Numbered from the stretch's first letter, positions 9,637 through 17,691 are shown. The stretch is 64,000 bases of DNA from an uncultured Adlercreutzia sp. (GCA_910589165.1 CAJUSP010000014.1:1-64000); one strand, 5' to 3'. Notes: generated by a model not told the origin, from the sequence alone. Numbers and translations are program-made.

Positions 9637-10062
9637 ATGCCCGCAGTTCAGGTGAGGGACTTTCCGCAGCCGCTTTATGAGGAGTTGAAATCCTATGCCT
9701 CTCAAAGGCATCGTTCCATCGCTCAGCAGGTGATCATCGCCGTGGAGAGAATGCTTGACCAGCCGAAAACAGCCCCCCAGCTCGATGCCGAAGGTTGTCT
9801 TTCGGGGACTCCGCTCGGAGGAGTTCCGATGTCGGATTCGTCGCTGATCGCGACAGAATGCGCCGATGTCCTCACGGCTCGCAGAAGAAGGCGCAGGGAG
9901 GCATTCGCCAATTTCGACGCTCTTCAATGGAAGGCCTCCGAACTCGCTGCGGATGATATTGTCGCGATGGTGCACGAGGGCAGGGAAGAGCGCAGCGATA
10001 GGATTATCGCCCAGGCTCTTGATCCCTTCGCCGACTGTGATGGCGAGGGGGTGGCGGAATGA
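9637..10062 (+). CDS. Ribbon-helix-helix antitoxin of a VapBC/FitAB-like module
   Basis: 141 aa. Residues 1-45 (MPAVQVRDFPQPLYEELKSY and onward to the HRSIAQQ turn) fit the FitA/VapB ribbon-helix-helix DNA-binding fold, in which the first beta strand reads the operator. The C-terminal part is rich in charged residues and should wrap around the toxin. At about 141 aa it is longer than typical VapB proteins (70-90 aa), with a middle linker of unknown role. GGGAGGAGG precedes the ATG. The stop codon overlaps the start of the PIN-domain gene (ATGA), so the pair is translationally coupled. The promoter and twin operator sites lie directly upstream. The whole operon is bracketed by R1 copies A and B. 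Confidence 0.85.
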   Translation: MPAVQVRDFPQPLYEELKSYASQRHRSIAQQVIIAVERMLDQPKTAPQLDAEGCLSGTPLGGVPMSDSSLIATECADVLTARRRRRREAFANFDALQWKASELAADDIVAMVHEGREERSDRIIAQALDPFADCDGEGVAE

Positions 10063-10466
10063 TCGTCATGGATGTGAATGCTGCGGTTGCCATCGCTCGA
10101 AATGGAGCAGAGGGGAAGGCGCTGCGATCGCTTGTCGACTGCGACGAGCGGATTATTGCGCCCAGGCTCTTCATCGACGAGATGGGCAACACGGTTTGGA
10201 AAATCGTGAGGGCCGGATGGCTGTCGGAGGACGATGGTTTCTCGCTGTTCCAGAATGCCCTGGAGCTCGTCGACGGGTTCGCGGACACGACTCCGCTGAT
10301 TATCGAGGCAACCCACGAGGCTGTTCGGAATAATCACCCCGTCTACGATATGCTCTATTTTGTTTTAGCAAGGCGCAACCGTGCCACGTTGTTTACGCTG
10401 GACAAAAAGCTGCGGGTCATCTGCGAGGCCAATGGCGTGAGCTGCTTGGGGGTCGAGCGGATCTAG
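10059..10466 (+). CDS. PIN-domain ribonuclease toxin (VapC-like)
   Basis: 135 aa, the usual PIN-domain length. The acidic metal-binding residues are in place: Asp5 in MIVMDVNAAV, Glu41 in FIDEMGN, Asp97 in PVYDMLYFVLARR and Asp115 in LFTLDKKLR. Such toxins cut RNA, often tRNA, when the antitoxin is lost. The ATG overlaps the antitoxin stop codon. The R1 copy B begins 17 bp after the stop codon and probably marks the transcript end. The target RNA cannot be inferred from the sequence. Confidence 0.9.
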   Translation: MIVMDVNAAVAIARNGAEGKALRSLVDCDERIIAPRLFIDEMGNTVWKIVRAGWLSEDDGFSLFQNALELVDGFADTTPLIIEATHEAVRNNHPVYDMLYFVLARRNRATLFTLDKKLRVICEANGVSCLGVERI

Positions 10467-10482
10467 CGTCCTATTCGGCGAA

Positions 10483-10588
10483 GTGAGACAGTGCCCCGGA
10501 GGGGCGTCTCATCTTCGGCATGTCCCCCTGCGCGAACGCGCCGAAAGATATCCGGAAGATGAGACGCCCCTCCGGGGCACTGTCTCAC
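10483..10588. repeat. R1 palindromic repeat, copy B
   Basis: Perfect 34-nt arms (10483-10516 and 10555-10588) identical to those of copy A, with a 38-nt loop. The loop core CTGCGCGAACGCGCCGAAAG is in the opposite orientation to that of copy A. It follows the PIN toxin by 17 bp, so copies A and B flank the toxin-antitoxin operon. Confidence 0.95.
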
Positions 10589-10597
10589 GCGAAACCA

Positions 10598-10691
10598 CCC
10601 CGTAGGGGAGGGGGCTCTGCCCCTTCCGCTCAACCTGGAATGCCTTCCTTTCCCGATTGCTCGGCAAGGGCAGAGCCCTTGCCCAACGGGG
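10598..10691. repeat. R2 palindromic repeat, full copy 2
   Basis: Starts CCCCGTAGGGGAGGGGGCTC and ends CTTGCCCAACGGGG; nine bases separate it from R1 copy B. Compared with copy 1, the central CAT of the left arm has become TCT, and the matching ATG of the right arm has become AGA, so pairing is kept. Confidence 0.8.
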
Positions 10692-10945
10692 GGCTTTCTG
10701 GAGCCTACGGAAGGTGTCCCCCCGTCGATGGCGTGATCAGGTCGTTTGCGTGGATGGTGGGAGGTGGCATGGAGCGTGAGGAGGCTGGGGTCCGTTAGGC
10801 TACTCGCGCGGATCCGGTGGTTAGTTTCGGCAATATGCATGGTCGATGCGGTTTCTGCATTGCGCGGGCGCGCGCGGGGCCGTTACTATGATTGGGTACG
10901 AGAGACGGCGGCCGTGCGGGCCGCCGAGGCGAGAAGGAGAGAACC
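10692..10945. other. Gene-free interval before hypB
   Basis: No plausible coding sequence. TTACTATGATTG near 10883 contains TATGAT and could serve as the -10 region for hypB, but no good -35 stands at the right distance. Confidence 0.4.
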
Positions 10946-11623
10946 GTGGATCAAACCCGCGTTATCGAAGTGAAGAAGAACATCCTGGCGGCCAACGACG
11001 ACGCAGCCGACGCGTTCCGCGCCGAGCGCGCCGAGGAGGGCACGTTCTTCGTGGACGTCATGGCGTCGCCCGGCGCCGGCAAGACGACGCTGCTGCTGGC
11101 GCTCATCAAGGAGCTGCGCAGCCGCGGCGTGACCGAGCTCGGCGTCATCGAGGCCGACCTGGAGTCGGATGTGGACGCGCTGAAGATCAAGGAGGCCGGC
11201 GTCCCGTCGGTGGAGCTGAACACCCGCGGCGTCTGCCACGTGGAGATGGGCATGGTCGCTATGGCTTTCGAGGCCTTCGACGGCGACAAGTTCGACTACC
11301 TGTTCCTCGAGAACATCGGCAACCTCGTGTGCCCGGCCGACTTCGACACCGGCGCCCACACCCGCGTGATGCTGCTGAGTGTCCCCGAGGGCTGGGACAA
11401 GGTGATGAAGTACCCGCCGATGTTCGCCGCCGTGGACGCGCTCATCGTCACGAAGTGCGACTACCTGCCCTTGAACGAGGATTTCGATATGGATCGCCTG
11501 AAGGAGCAGGCGCGCCTGCTGAACCCCGCGCTCGAGATCTTCGTCACAAGCGCCCGCACCGGCGAAGGCATGGGCGAGCTGGCCGACTGGATGCAAGCCC
11601 AGCGCGCCGCCAAGGTGAAGTAA
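10946..11623 (+). CDS. hypB: Hydrogenase nickel-incorporation GTPase HypB
   Basis: 225 aa. P-loop SPGAGKTT at residues 41-48; CysHis metal site at 97-98 in TRGVCHVE; the family block LENIGNLVCPADFDTG; and TKCD as the guanine-specificity motif. HypB uses GTP to deliver nickel to [NiFe]-hydrogenase together with HypA. The His-rich and CxxC N-terminal metal stores of some HypB proteins are missing. I chose the GTG at 10946 because GAAGGAGA lies 5 bp upstream; the in-frame upstream extension to 10892 is GC-rich filler. No hydrogenase structural gene or hypA is visible here, so the target enzyme must be elsewhere. A small conserved-looking gene follows 24 bp downstream. Confidence 0.92.
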   Translation: MDQTRVIEVKKNILAANDDAADAFRAERAEEGTFFVDVMASPGAGKTTLLLALIKELRSRGVTELGVIEADLESDVDALKIKEAGVPSVELNTRGVCHVEMGMVAMAFEAFDGDKFDYLFLENIGNLVCPADFDTGAHTRVMLLSVPEGWDKVMKYPPMFAAVDALIVTKCDYLPLNEDFDMDRLKEQARLLNPALEIFVTSARTGEGMGELADWMQAQRAAKVK

Positions 11624-11647
11624 GAGCCCAACCGAAAGGATACTGAT

Positions 11648-11902
11648 ATGCGCACTAACGGCGTGAACACTACCCAGCTCGAGGCTATGATCGACATGAC
11701 GGACGACTACGTGGCCGTGGGCTACCGCTGGGCCCACAAGATGGCCCACATGGCCGGCGACGGCGGCTTCGAGTCCGCCAGCGAGAAGCTGCACGCGGCC
11801 CAGCACCTGCTGGCCGACGCCCGCGCCCTGCTCGACGAGGCCAAGATGTGCGTGGAGGAAGGTGTCACCGTCGCGAACGGCATCACCGCCAAGCGCGTAT
11901 AA
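11648..11902 (+). CDS. Small alpha-helical protein downstream of hypB, function unknown
   Basis: 84 aa with no signal peptide or membrane helix. It is predicted mostly helical, with a run of His and Met (RWAHKMAHMAGDG) near residues 28-40 and a single Cys near residue 68. I do not recognise the family. It starts 24 bp after hypB with GAAAGGA upstream and ends just before a strong terminator, so the two form an operon. A role linked to nickel handling is suggested only by that position and the His/Met cluster. Confidence 0.75.
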   Translation: MRTNGVNTTQLEAMIDMTDDYVAVGYRWAHKMAHMAGDGGFESASEKLHAAQHLLADARALLDEAKMCVEEGVTVANGITAKRV

Positions 11903-11932
11903 CCCGCGCCCCCATCCACCCTCACCCTCCCA

Positions 11933-11963
11933 GGGCCGCACCCGTTGGTGCGGCCCTTCTTTT
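11933..11963 (+). terminator. Intrinsic terminator of the hypB operon
   Basis: GGGCCGCACC, loop CGTT, GGTGCGGCCC, then TTCTTTT: a perfect 10-bp stem with a U-rich tail. Confidence 0.9.
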
Positions 11964-11965
11964 GC

Positions 11966-11999
11966 TTGTCTACTGTAAAGTGTCATGTTACACTTTACA
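11966..11999 (+). promoter_or_regulatory. higBA promoter with overlapping inverted-repeat operator
   Basis: TTGTCT (11966-11971), 17 bp, TACACT (11989-11994). The perfect inverted repeat TGTAAAGTGT (11974-11983) and ACACTTTACA (11990-11999) covers the spacer and the -10 box, the expected place for HigA or HigBA autorepression. Confidence 0.7.
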
Positions 12000-12018
12000 A
12001 ATTGATGGAGGGAGTCGC

Positions 12019-12300
12019 ATGATAAAGACGTTTGCCGACGATGATACGCGTGAGTTCTTCGAGACGGGGGAGAGCCGCAAAGTTCCTCCCGACATCGCAC
12101 GGCGTGCGTTGCGGAAGTTGGAATTGGTCGATAACGCGACCCTGCTCACCGACTTGCGAATGCCTCCGGGCAACCGCCTGCATCCGTTGAAGGGCAATCG
12201 TGCAGGCCAGTACGCCATTTCGATCAACGATCAGTGGCGCATCTGCTTCCGATTTACGAGCGACGGAATATACGATGTCGAAATCTGCGACTACCACTAA
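12019..12300 (+). CDS. higB: HigB-type RelE-superfamily mRNA-interferase toxin
   Basis: 93 aa. It matches the compact RelE/HigB fold: N-terminal helices, then LHPLKGNRAGQYAISINDQW, RICFRF and a C-terminal DVEICDYH. The Arg/His positions near the C-terminus are those expected to act in mRNA cleavage on the ribosome. In HigBA modules the toxin gene comes first, as here, with the antitoxin 10 bp behind. GGAGGGAGTCGC precedes the ATG at 12019. The inverted-repeat operator lies just upstream. Base composition is a little lower in GC than the neighbours, in keeping with a mobile module. Confidence 0.92.
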   Translation: MIKTFADDDTREFFETGESRKVPPDIARRALRKLELVDNATLLTDLRMPPGNRLHPLKGNRAGQYAISINDQWRICFRFTSDGIYDVEICDYH

Positions 12301-12310
12301 GGAGGCTGCC

Positions 12311-12646
12311 ATGAATGACGATATGCTGCTCATCTCCCGCAAGCCCGTTCATCCGGGCGAGTTTCTTCGGGAGGACTATATGCCCGACCTGGGGCTTTCG
12401 GTGGCGGCCCTTGCCCAGCGCCTGGGGGTCACGCGACAGACGGTGAACGACATCGTCCGCGAGAAGCGGGGGCTTTCCCCCGACATGTGCCTGCGTCTGG
12501 CACGCTTGTTCGGCACAACGCCGCAGTTCTGGCTCAACATGCAGGAAAAGGTTGATATCTGGAACTCCATGGAGCAGCATCGCGACGATATCGAGGCCAT
12601 CGAGCCTCTGGAGTGCCCCGAGTTTGCAGCGGTGGCTGTCGGCTAG
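12311..12646 (+). CDS. higA: HigA-type helix-turn-helix antitoxin
   Basis: 111 aa. It opens with the HigA signature HPGEFLREDYMPDLGLSVAA and has an XRE-type helix-turn-helix (ALAQRLGVTRQTVNDIVREK), then FGTTPQFWLNMQ, which is typical of the HigA family. It neutralises HigB and represses the operon. AAGGAG lies in the short gap after higB, so the two are cotranscribed. The next gene, a nitroreductase, is convergent with stops 14 bp apart. Confidence 0.93.
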   Translation: MNDDMLLISRKPVHPGEFLREDYMPDLGLSVAALAQRLGVTRQTVNDIVREKRGLSPDMCLRLARLFGTTPQFWLNMQEKVDIWNSMEQHRDDIEAIEPLECPEFAAVAVG

Positions 12647-12660
12647 CACACGAAAAGAGG

Positions 12661-13353
12661 CTAGCCCCGGAACGTGAAGGGGGCGCCTTCGCCGGCTCCT
12701 ATTTCGAAGTGGTATTTGGCGATGCCGAGATCCACCTTGGTGTAGGGGCCCAGCTTCGCCTTGGCGATAACCTCCCAGGTGCTGTCGGGCTGCTGGCGGC
12801 CCAGGCGGAAGGTAAACTTCTGCTGGTTTAAGGCAGTGGGGGCCAGAAGTGCGGCATCCACGCCGCGGCGGAACCAGTCGGGGGCGCTGTCGTAGTCGGG
12901 GCTTACCTGCTGAGGCGTTTTCGACGGGTGCGGCGTGCCCTGGGTGGTGCCGTAGCCCAGGGCCACCACGCAGCGCAGCGATTCGCCGAAATCGACGTTG
13001 TAGGCGCCCTGCACCTGCTTGTAGGTCTGCCCCACCCAGCAGCTGTTGATCCCGAGCTGCTGGGCGCGCAGGACGATCTGCTCGCCGTAGTAGCCCGACG
13101 AGTTATCGAGCTCCTTGCCATCGGGCCCGATGACGGCCAGGTAGTTATCGGCGTGGGAGAACCCCACCTTGCGCGCCAGCAGGCTCGTGAAAGCAACGGG
13201 CTCGTTCAGCACCAGCTTGAAGTCCATCCAGCTTTCCTCGTTCACGATGTCGATGAAGGCCTGCAGGTGCTCCACCGCCGCGCTATCGAGCGGGCGATCT
13301 TCAAAGGTGCGCACCGCGTGGCGCTGTTCCATCGCTTCTTGCAGGGAAATCAT
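12661..13353 (-). CDS. Nitroreductase-family flavoprotein
   Basis: 230 aa. The N-terminus MISLQEAMEQRHAVRTFEDR has the FMN-binding Arg-His pattern of nitroreductases, and the segment QQLGINSCWVGQTY and APTALNQQ later in the chain fit the subgroup often annotated as putative TM nitroreductase. It should bind FMN and reduce nitro or quinone-like compounds with NAD(P)H in the cytoplasm; the natural substrate is unknown. There is no signal peptide, unlike the exported reductases downstream. A single gene with ATG at 13353. Confidence 0.85.
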   Translation of the reverse strand: MISLQEAMEQRHAVRTFEDRPLDSAAVEHLQAFIDIVNEESWMDFKLVLNEPVAFTSLLARKVGFSHADNYLAVIGPDGKELDNSSGYYGEQIVLRAQQLGINSCWVGQTYKQVQGAYNVDFGESLRCVVALGYGTTQGTPHPSKTPQQVSPDYDSAPDWFRRGVDAALLAPTALNQQKFTFRLGRQQPDSTWEVIAKAKLGPYTKVDLGIAKYHFEIGAGEGAPFTFRG

Positions 13354-13443
13354 GGGGGACTCCTATTCTTCGGTCGTCCTCATTGTAGGGGAGGGTCGCG
13401 CCGGCCCTCTCTTTGAACCTGAGCGTTCAACATATCTAAAGAA

Positions 13444-13475
13444 ACGCCCCGTCTTCTTCGGGGAAGGCGGGGCGT
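13444..13475 (-). terminator. Intrinsic terminator of the 104-aa small protein gene
   Basis: On the minus strand ACGCCCCG and CGGGGCGT form an 8-bp stem around a 16-nt loop, followed by TTCTTT, 22 bp after the stop codon. Confidence 0.75.
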
Positions 13476-13496
13476 GGTGACTGGAGATGTGATCGG

Positions 13497-13811
13497 CTAG
13501 CAGCCGAGGGTCTCGTCCATGTCGTAGGGCATGCGCTTCACGAGCTCGCAGTACTCCTGAATCTGCTGGCGCGTCTCGTGGTCGAACAGCGCGATGTGCT
13601 CGTGCAGCTCCTGGGAGAACTGCTTCACCGGCCAGCGGCGCTCTTCCTTGTCGCGGCCGTCGTCGCCCTCGATGCCGCGCGCCCAGGCCTCGGCGGCCTC
13701 TTCGGCGTGGCGCAGCTTCTCGGGGATGTCCACCGCCTGATCGGCGTTGATGGCCTTGATGATTTTATCCTGCTTGGCAATGATCTTCTCGAGCAGTTCC
13801 TTGTTCTGCAT
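13497..13811 (-). CDS. Small soluble helical protein, function unknown
   Basis: 104 aa, highly charged, without signal peptide or membrane segment. Residues 1-25 (MQNKELLEKIIAKQDKIIKA) look like a short amphipathic helix or coiled coil, and the rest is also helical. I do not recognise the family. The ATG at 13811 has a perfect AAGGAGG at 7 bp; the longer frame to 13886 has no comparable site. It is followed by its own terminator, so it is a single-gene transcript. Confidence 0.8.
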   Translation of the reverse strand: MQNKELLEKIIAKQDKIIKAINADQAVDIPEKLRHAEEAAEAWARGIEGDDGRDKEERRWPVKQFSQELHEHIALFDHETRQQIQEYCELVKRMPYDMDETLGC

Positions 13812-13975
13812 GGGAATGCCTCCTTCGATAGCGGTTGGTTCGATGGGGCTTGTGGTCGCGCCGAACAAGGGGGCGACGAGTCCCATGGCTCCATAGTAAG
13901 AGGAGAGCGCGGCGCGCCTGATTTCGAAGGGGGATGGTCAGGAAACGTTCGAGAATCCGTTGCCAAATCGGCGCG

Positions 13976-14377
13976 TTAGTCTGCCAGTTCCGCTTCCCAA
14001 TCGAAGTCGGCGGGAGGGCCCAAGGGCGCGCCGTCGTCGCTGGCCCCCGTGGCTGGGCGGCCGTCCCACAGATGCGCCTCAAGCAGTACGCGTCCCTCTT
14101 CGTCGAAGGCGATGCCCTCGGCGGCGAGCATCTTGCGCTGCTCATCAGGGCCGCCGAAGGCGAAGCCGGTGGCCATGCGTCCGTCTTTGAACACCACGCG
14201 GTGGCAGGGAATGCAGCCGGGGTCGGTGCCCGGCTCCGGGTTGGCGTGCAGCGCATAGCCCACGTAGCGCGCCGCCCGGGGCGCCCCTATGAGTCGCGCC
14301 ACCTGGCCGTAGGTGGTCACGCACCCGCGCGGCACCTGCCGTACCACGGCGAACACACGATTGGCGAAATCTCCCAT
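13976..14377 (-). CDS. Methylated-DNA--protein-cysteine methyltransferase-like protein (MGMT C-terminal domain)
   Basis: 133 aa, only the C-terminal catalytic domain of the family. The active site PCHRVV (residues 57-62) keeps the Cys that accepts the alkyl group, so this is not an alkyltransferase-like protein with Trp in that place. The DNA-binding helix is CVTTYGQVARLIGAPRAARY. It should repair O6-alkylguanine, or at least flag it, in the cytoplasm. The ATG at 14377 follows GAGGAGG; the longer frame upstream (MRGGP) includes this ribosome site and is unlikely. Confidence 0.88.
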   Translation of the reverse strand: MGDFANRVFAVVRQVPRGCVTTYGQVARLIGAPRAARYVGYALHANPEPGTDPGCIPCHRVVFKDGRMATGFAFGGPDEQRKMLAAEGIAFDEEGRVLLEAHLWDGRPATGASDDGAPLGPPADFDWEAELAD

Positions 14378-14570
14378 GGGGCCTCCTCTCACGGGGGCGC
14401 GCGGCCCCGTTTCCGTGAGGCTACCTTAGCAGAAAACGGGGCTTTCCGTAGGCTCGCTTTTCCGCTTACCCCTGTATGCCTCGGGTTGGGTATTGCTGAT
14501 TGTGCGTGTAATGCTTAAGATGAGCGGGCGGTCATAAGGCCGCGTGTGATTCCGTTTCGAAGGAGTGGGA

Positions 14571-15029
14571 ATGAAGAAGACGAAGATTTTTGCGGCTCTT
14601 GCCTGTGCGTTCGCCCTGTGCCTCGCCTTGGCCGGTTGCGCCGGCGGCACTAACGGCGGCGGCGACAACGCGGCCAACTTCCAGGGCGACTGGGTGCTGT
14701 CCGGCGGCACCAGCGACGGCCAGGAGCTTACCGCCGAGAGCATCTCGGCCATGGAGGAGATGGGCCTGTACGTGTACCTGCAGCTGAACGAGGGCGGCAA
14801 TGCCGTCGTCAGCCTGTTCGGCACGAACGTCGAGGGCACCTGGGAGGCCAAGGATGCCACCACCGCCTCGCTCACCCTCGAGGGCGACACCGAGGACGTG
14901 GTGCTGCAGGACGGCGAGCTGGTGCTGGCGGTTGACGGCAACTCCCTGAAGTTCAAGAAGGGTGCCATCCCCGCCGAGGCCACCGAGGTCCAGCGCGACG
15001 AGAACCAGGCGGCCGAGCCGGAGGCGTAA
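14571..15029 (+). CDS. Exported lipoprotein with a lipocalin-like or small beta domain
   Basis: 152 aa. The signal peptide MKKTKIFAALACAFALCLAL is followed by the lipobox LAGC with the lipidated Cys at residue 23, then a Gly/Asn linker. The rest (WVLSGGTSDGQ, VYLQLNEGGNAVVSLFG, GTWEAKDATTASLTLEG) has the alternating pattern of a small beta-barrel of the kind annotated as lipocalin-like or DUF4923/5640. Ligand unknown. AAGGAG stands 5 bp ahead of the ATG at 14571; a GTG two codons upstream would bury that site. It has its own terminator. Confidence 0.82.
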   Translation: MKKTKIFAALACAFALCLALAGCAGGTNGGGDNAANFQGDWVLSGGTSDGQELTAESISAMEEMGLYVYLQLNEGGNAVVSLFGTNVEGTWEAKDATTASLTLEGDTEDVVLQDGELVLAVDGNSLKFKKGAIPAEATEVQRDENQAAEPEA

Positions 15030-15073
15030 GCCTCGTTTCCCCAGGTGGAAAGTATTCTGCTCGGAGGTTTCTC

Positions 15074-15105
15074 AGCGGCGTCCCGTCCAGGGGCGCCGCT
15101 TTTTT
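15074..15105 (+). terminator. Intrinsic terminator of the lipoprotein gene
   Basis: AGCGGCGTCCC, loop GTCCA, GGGGCGCCGCT, then six T. A strong stem 45 bp after the stop. Confidence 0.88.
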
Positions 15106-15252
15106 GTGCACCTATGGGTAAAAACCGAGCACCAATGCACAAGATAAACCTAACTCGAGGGGAGGAAATCCCCTAGTAGGGCCAACATTAAGCCTGACGG
15201 CTGCACCATTTAATGCTATATTATGGGGCGTCGAAAGTAAGGGGCGCGTACC

Positions 15253-17565
15253 ATGGATGATTTGCTGCAGGCCTGTTCAGAGCTGTTCGGCAGAAGCTCG
15301 CTGCCGTTTGCTGTGTGCGAGATACTGCTCGACGATAACGGGGAGCCTTTGGAGGCCGTTATCGTGTACCTGAATCCCGCCATGGCCCAAACGACCAACC
15401 ATCAGCCTGAGGACATCGTCGGCCGCGGTGTGTACGAGATGTGGGGCGGCGACACCGCCTGGCTCGAGAACTTCTACGAGGCGGCCATGCACGGCACGCC
15501 CATAGAATTCGAGACGGCCAACGAGCTGCTCGAGCAGTTCAACCATGTGACCGTTGTTCCCATCAAGCCCGGCTACTGCGGCTTCTTCGTGCAGGACGTG
15601 TCGGAGTGGGTAAGCCCGGTTCACCCCTCTATGAGCAAGGCCGACACGGGCCTGTTCTTCTACGACATGCGCACCCATCGCGTCATGCTCACACCTTCGG
15701 CTCAGAAGATCAGCGGCATGGACCTGGGCTACACGAGCCTGGTTGATTTCGTAAGCGAGGCCTTCGGGCCCGAGGGGGCGAAGGCCATCCGCGAGCAGGT
15801 GGCGAACTTCCGCAACCACCGCGGCGGCGTGTATGTGGAAGGTCAGCTGGCCGATGGCCGCTGGTTGCGCTTCAGCCTCGATCATGCGGGCAAGACCGAC
15901 CGCTTCGCCTTCGGGTTCCTGGAAGATTTCACTCGCACCAAAGAGGCCGAGCTGGCCAGTGCCCGCTACTTCGATATCGTCGACAGCCTCTCGCGCGAGA
16001 ATTCCGCGTTGTACTTGGCCGACCTGGACGCCAACGGCATCGAGCCGTTCCGCCTGCGTGATACCGACGGCGGCGCCATCGAGGGCGCCCCGCTGAAGTG
16101 CCACCGTTACAGCGAGGCCATGCAGGATTACGTGGACACCTACGTGGTGGAGGCCGACCGCGAGCGCGTAGCCGCCGAGGTGAGCCGCGAGGCGGTGCTC
16201 GAGCGCCTGCGCGCCGGCGACGACGAGCTCTCGCTGAACTACCGTCGTCTGGTCAACGGGGTCGAGGAGTACGTGGAGCTGCGCATGATCCGCCTGCGTG
16301 ACGAGGGGGCGAAGTTCGTCTTGGCGGCGCGCAACACTACGGCCGAGATGCACGAGTCGCTGCGCCAGCGGGCCGCTCTGCAGAGCGCCCTTGAGCTGGC
16401 CGAGCATGCCAGCAGTGCGAAGTCCACCTTCCTCACGAATATGTCCCACGACTTCCGTACGCCCATGAACTCCATTTCCGGGTTCGCTAAAATTGCGCTC
16501 GACCACCTGGAAGATACCGAGCGTGTGCGCGACTGCCTGCATAAGATCATGATGTCGAGCGACCACCTGCTCAATCTGGTGAACGACATTCTGGACGTGA
16601 GCCGCATCGAGAGCGGCAAGCTCTCGCTGGCCGAGGAGCCCATCAAGCTGCCCGACCTTATGCAGGATGTCGAGCAGATGTTCTCTGAGAAGGCCCGCGA
16701 GCGCGGCCTCGATTTCACGGTGGACGTGGGAGAGATGCCCCATACGCGCGTCGTGTCGGACAAGCTGCGCCTGAACCAGATTCTCGTGAACATCATCGGC
16801 AATGCCATCAAGTTCACGTCGCCCGGCGGCATGGTGGGCGTGACCCTGCGCGAGCTGCCCGATGCCCCGCGCGATTTCGGCACCTATGTGCTCACGGTGC
16901 GCGATACCGGCTGCGGCATGAGCGCCGACTTCATCGAGCGCCTGTTCGACCCCTTCGAGCGCGACGGGTTGGGCTATACCAACAAGACCGAGGGCACCGG
17001 CTTGGGCATGACCATCACGAAAAGCCTGGTGGACTTGCTCGGCGGCACCATTCAGGTGGAGAGCGTGGTGGGCCGTGGTTCCGAGTTTACCGTGCGGCTG
17101 CCGCTGCGCCTGGCCGAGGCGCCCACGCCCGACAGCGCGAAGCAGGCTTCCGAGGAAGCGCCGGCGGTGCGCGATTTCACGGGCTGCCATGTGCTGGTGG
17201 TCGACGATGACGACCTCTCGCGCGAGATTCTCGTCGAGATTCTGAAGGACTACGGCTTCACCTCGGATGAGGCCCGCGATGGCGATGCGGCCGTGCGCAA
17301 GGTGGAGGCCGCCGAGCCCTTCTTCTACGATGCGGTGCTCATGGACATGCGCATGCCGCGCATGGACGGTGACGAGGCCACCCGCGCCATCCGGCTGCTC
17401 GATCGGCCCGATGCGGCCACGCTGCCCATCATTGCCGAGACGGCCGACGCCTTCGAGGAGGGCTATCGCCGCGCCCGCGAGGCCGGCATGACGGCGCTCA
17501 CCACCAAGCCCCTGAACACCCATAAACTCATAGAGCTCCTCTCCGAGCATATTCCCGAGAAGTAG
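15253..17565 (+). CDS. Hybrid sensor histidine kinase / response regulator
   Basis: 770 aa, no membrane segments. Residues about 1-380 hold PAS-like sensor domains. The HisKA H-box FLTNMSHDFRTPMNSISGFA has the phospho-accepting His at about 399. The ATPase has its N box (LRLNQILVNIIGNAIKF), G1 (DTGCGMS), F box (FDPFERDG) and G2 (GTGLGM). A receiver domain follows from about 640 with the acceptor Asp near 698 in LMDMRMPRMDG. There is no Hpt domain or DNA-binding output, so the signal must leave through another protein. The ATG at 15253 lies in a leader with an AT-rich TATATTAT 5' of it. It is monocistronic, facing the RidA gene, with a shared two-way hairpin between them. Confidence 0.9.
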   Translation: MDDLLQACSELFGRSSLPFAVCEILLDDNGEPLEAVIVYLNPAMAQTTNHQPEDIVGRGVYEMWGGDTAWLENFYEAAMHGTPIEFETANELLEQFNHVTVVPIKPGYCGFFVQDVSEWVSPVHPSMSKADTGLFFYDMRTHRVMLTPSAQKISGMDLGYTSLVDFVSEAFGPEGAKAIREQVANFRNHRGGVYVEGQLADGRWLRFSLDHAGKTDRFAFGFLEDFTRTKEAELASARYFDIVDSLSRENSALYLADLDANGIEPFRLRDTDGGAIEGAPLKCHRYSEAMQDYVDTYVVEADRERVAAEVSREAVLERLRAGDDELSLNYRRLVNGVEEYVELRMIRLRDEGAKFVLAARNTTAEMHESLRQRAALQSALELAEHASSAKSTFLTNMSHDFRTPMNSISGFAKIALDHLEDTERVRDCLHKIMMSSDHLLNLVNDILDVSRIESGKLSLAEEPIKLPDLMQDVEQMFSEKARERGLDFTVDVGEMPHTRVVSDKLRLNQILVNIIGNAIKFTSPGGMVGVTLRELPDAPRDFGTYVLTVRDTGCGMSADFIERLFDPFERDGLGYTNKTEGTGLGMTITKSLVDLLGGTIQVESVVGRGSEFTVRLPLRLAEAPTPDSAKQASEEAPAVRDFTGCHVLVVDDDDLSREILVEILKDYGFTSDEARDGDAAVRKVEAAEPFFYDAVLMDMRMPRMDGDEATRAIRLLDRPDAATLPIIAETADAFEEGYRRAREAGMTALTTKPLNTHKLIELLSEHIPEK

Positions 17566-17575
17566 AGCGGCGCGC

Positions 17576-17681
17576 GCGAGACGGTGCCCCGGAGGGGTGT
17601 CTCATGTTCGGCAACCGCCGCTGCGCGAATGCGCCGCATGGTTTTCGGAACATGAGACACCCCTCCGGGGCACTGTCTCAC
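17576..17681. repeat. R1 palindromic repeat, copy C
   Basis: 34-nt arms at 17576-17609 and 17648-17681 around a 38-nt loop holding CTGCGCGAATGCGCCG. Two mismatches (GCGAGACGG against GTGAGACAG) are both changes that keep G-U pairing. Relative to A and B the arms read GGGGTGTCTCATGTTC, and the partner arm has the matching changes. It lies 10 bp after the histidine kinase stop. Confidence 0.92.
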
Positions 17682-17691
17682 ACAAATAAGC

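Noticed and set aside
12640..12668. GGCTAGC and GCTAGCC between higA and the nitroreductase as a terminator
   Set aside because: It includes both stop codons and has only 7 bp and no T tail.
15277..17550. 757-aa minus-strand frame opposite the histidine kinase
   Set aside because: Antisense shadow; His/Gly/Val-rich with no domain, while the plus strand has all kinase motifs.
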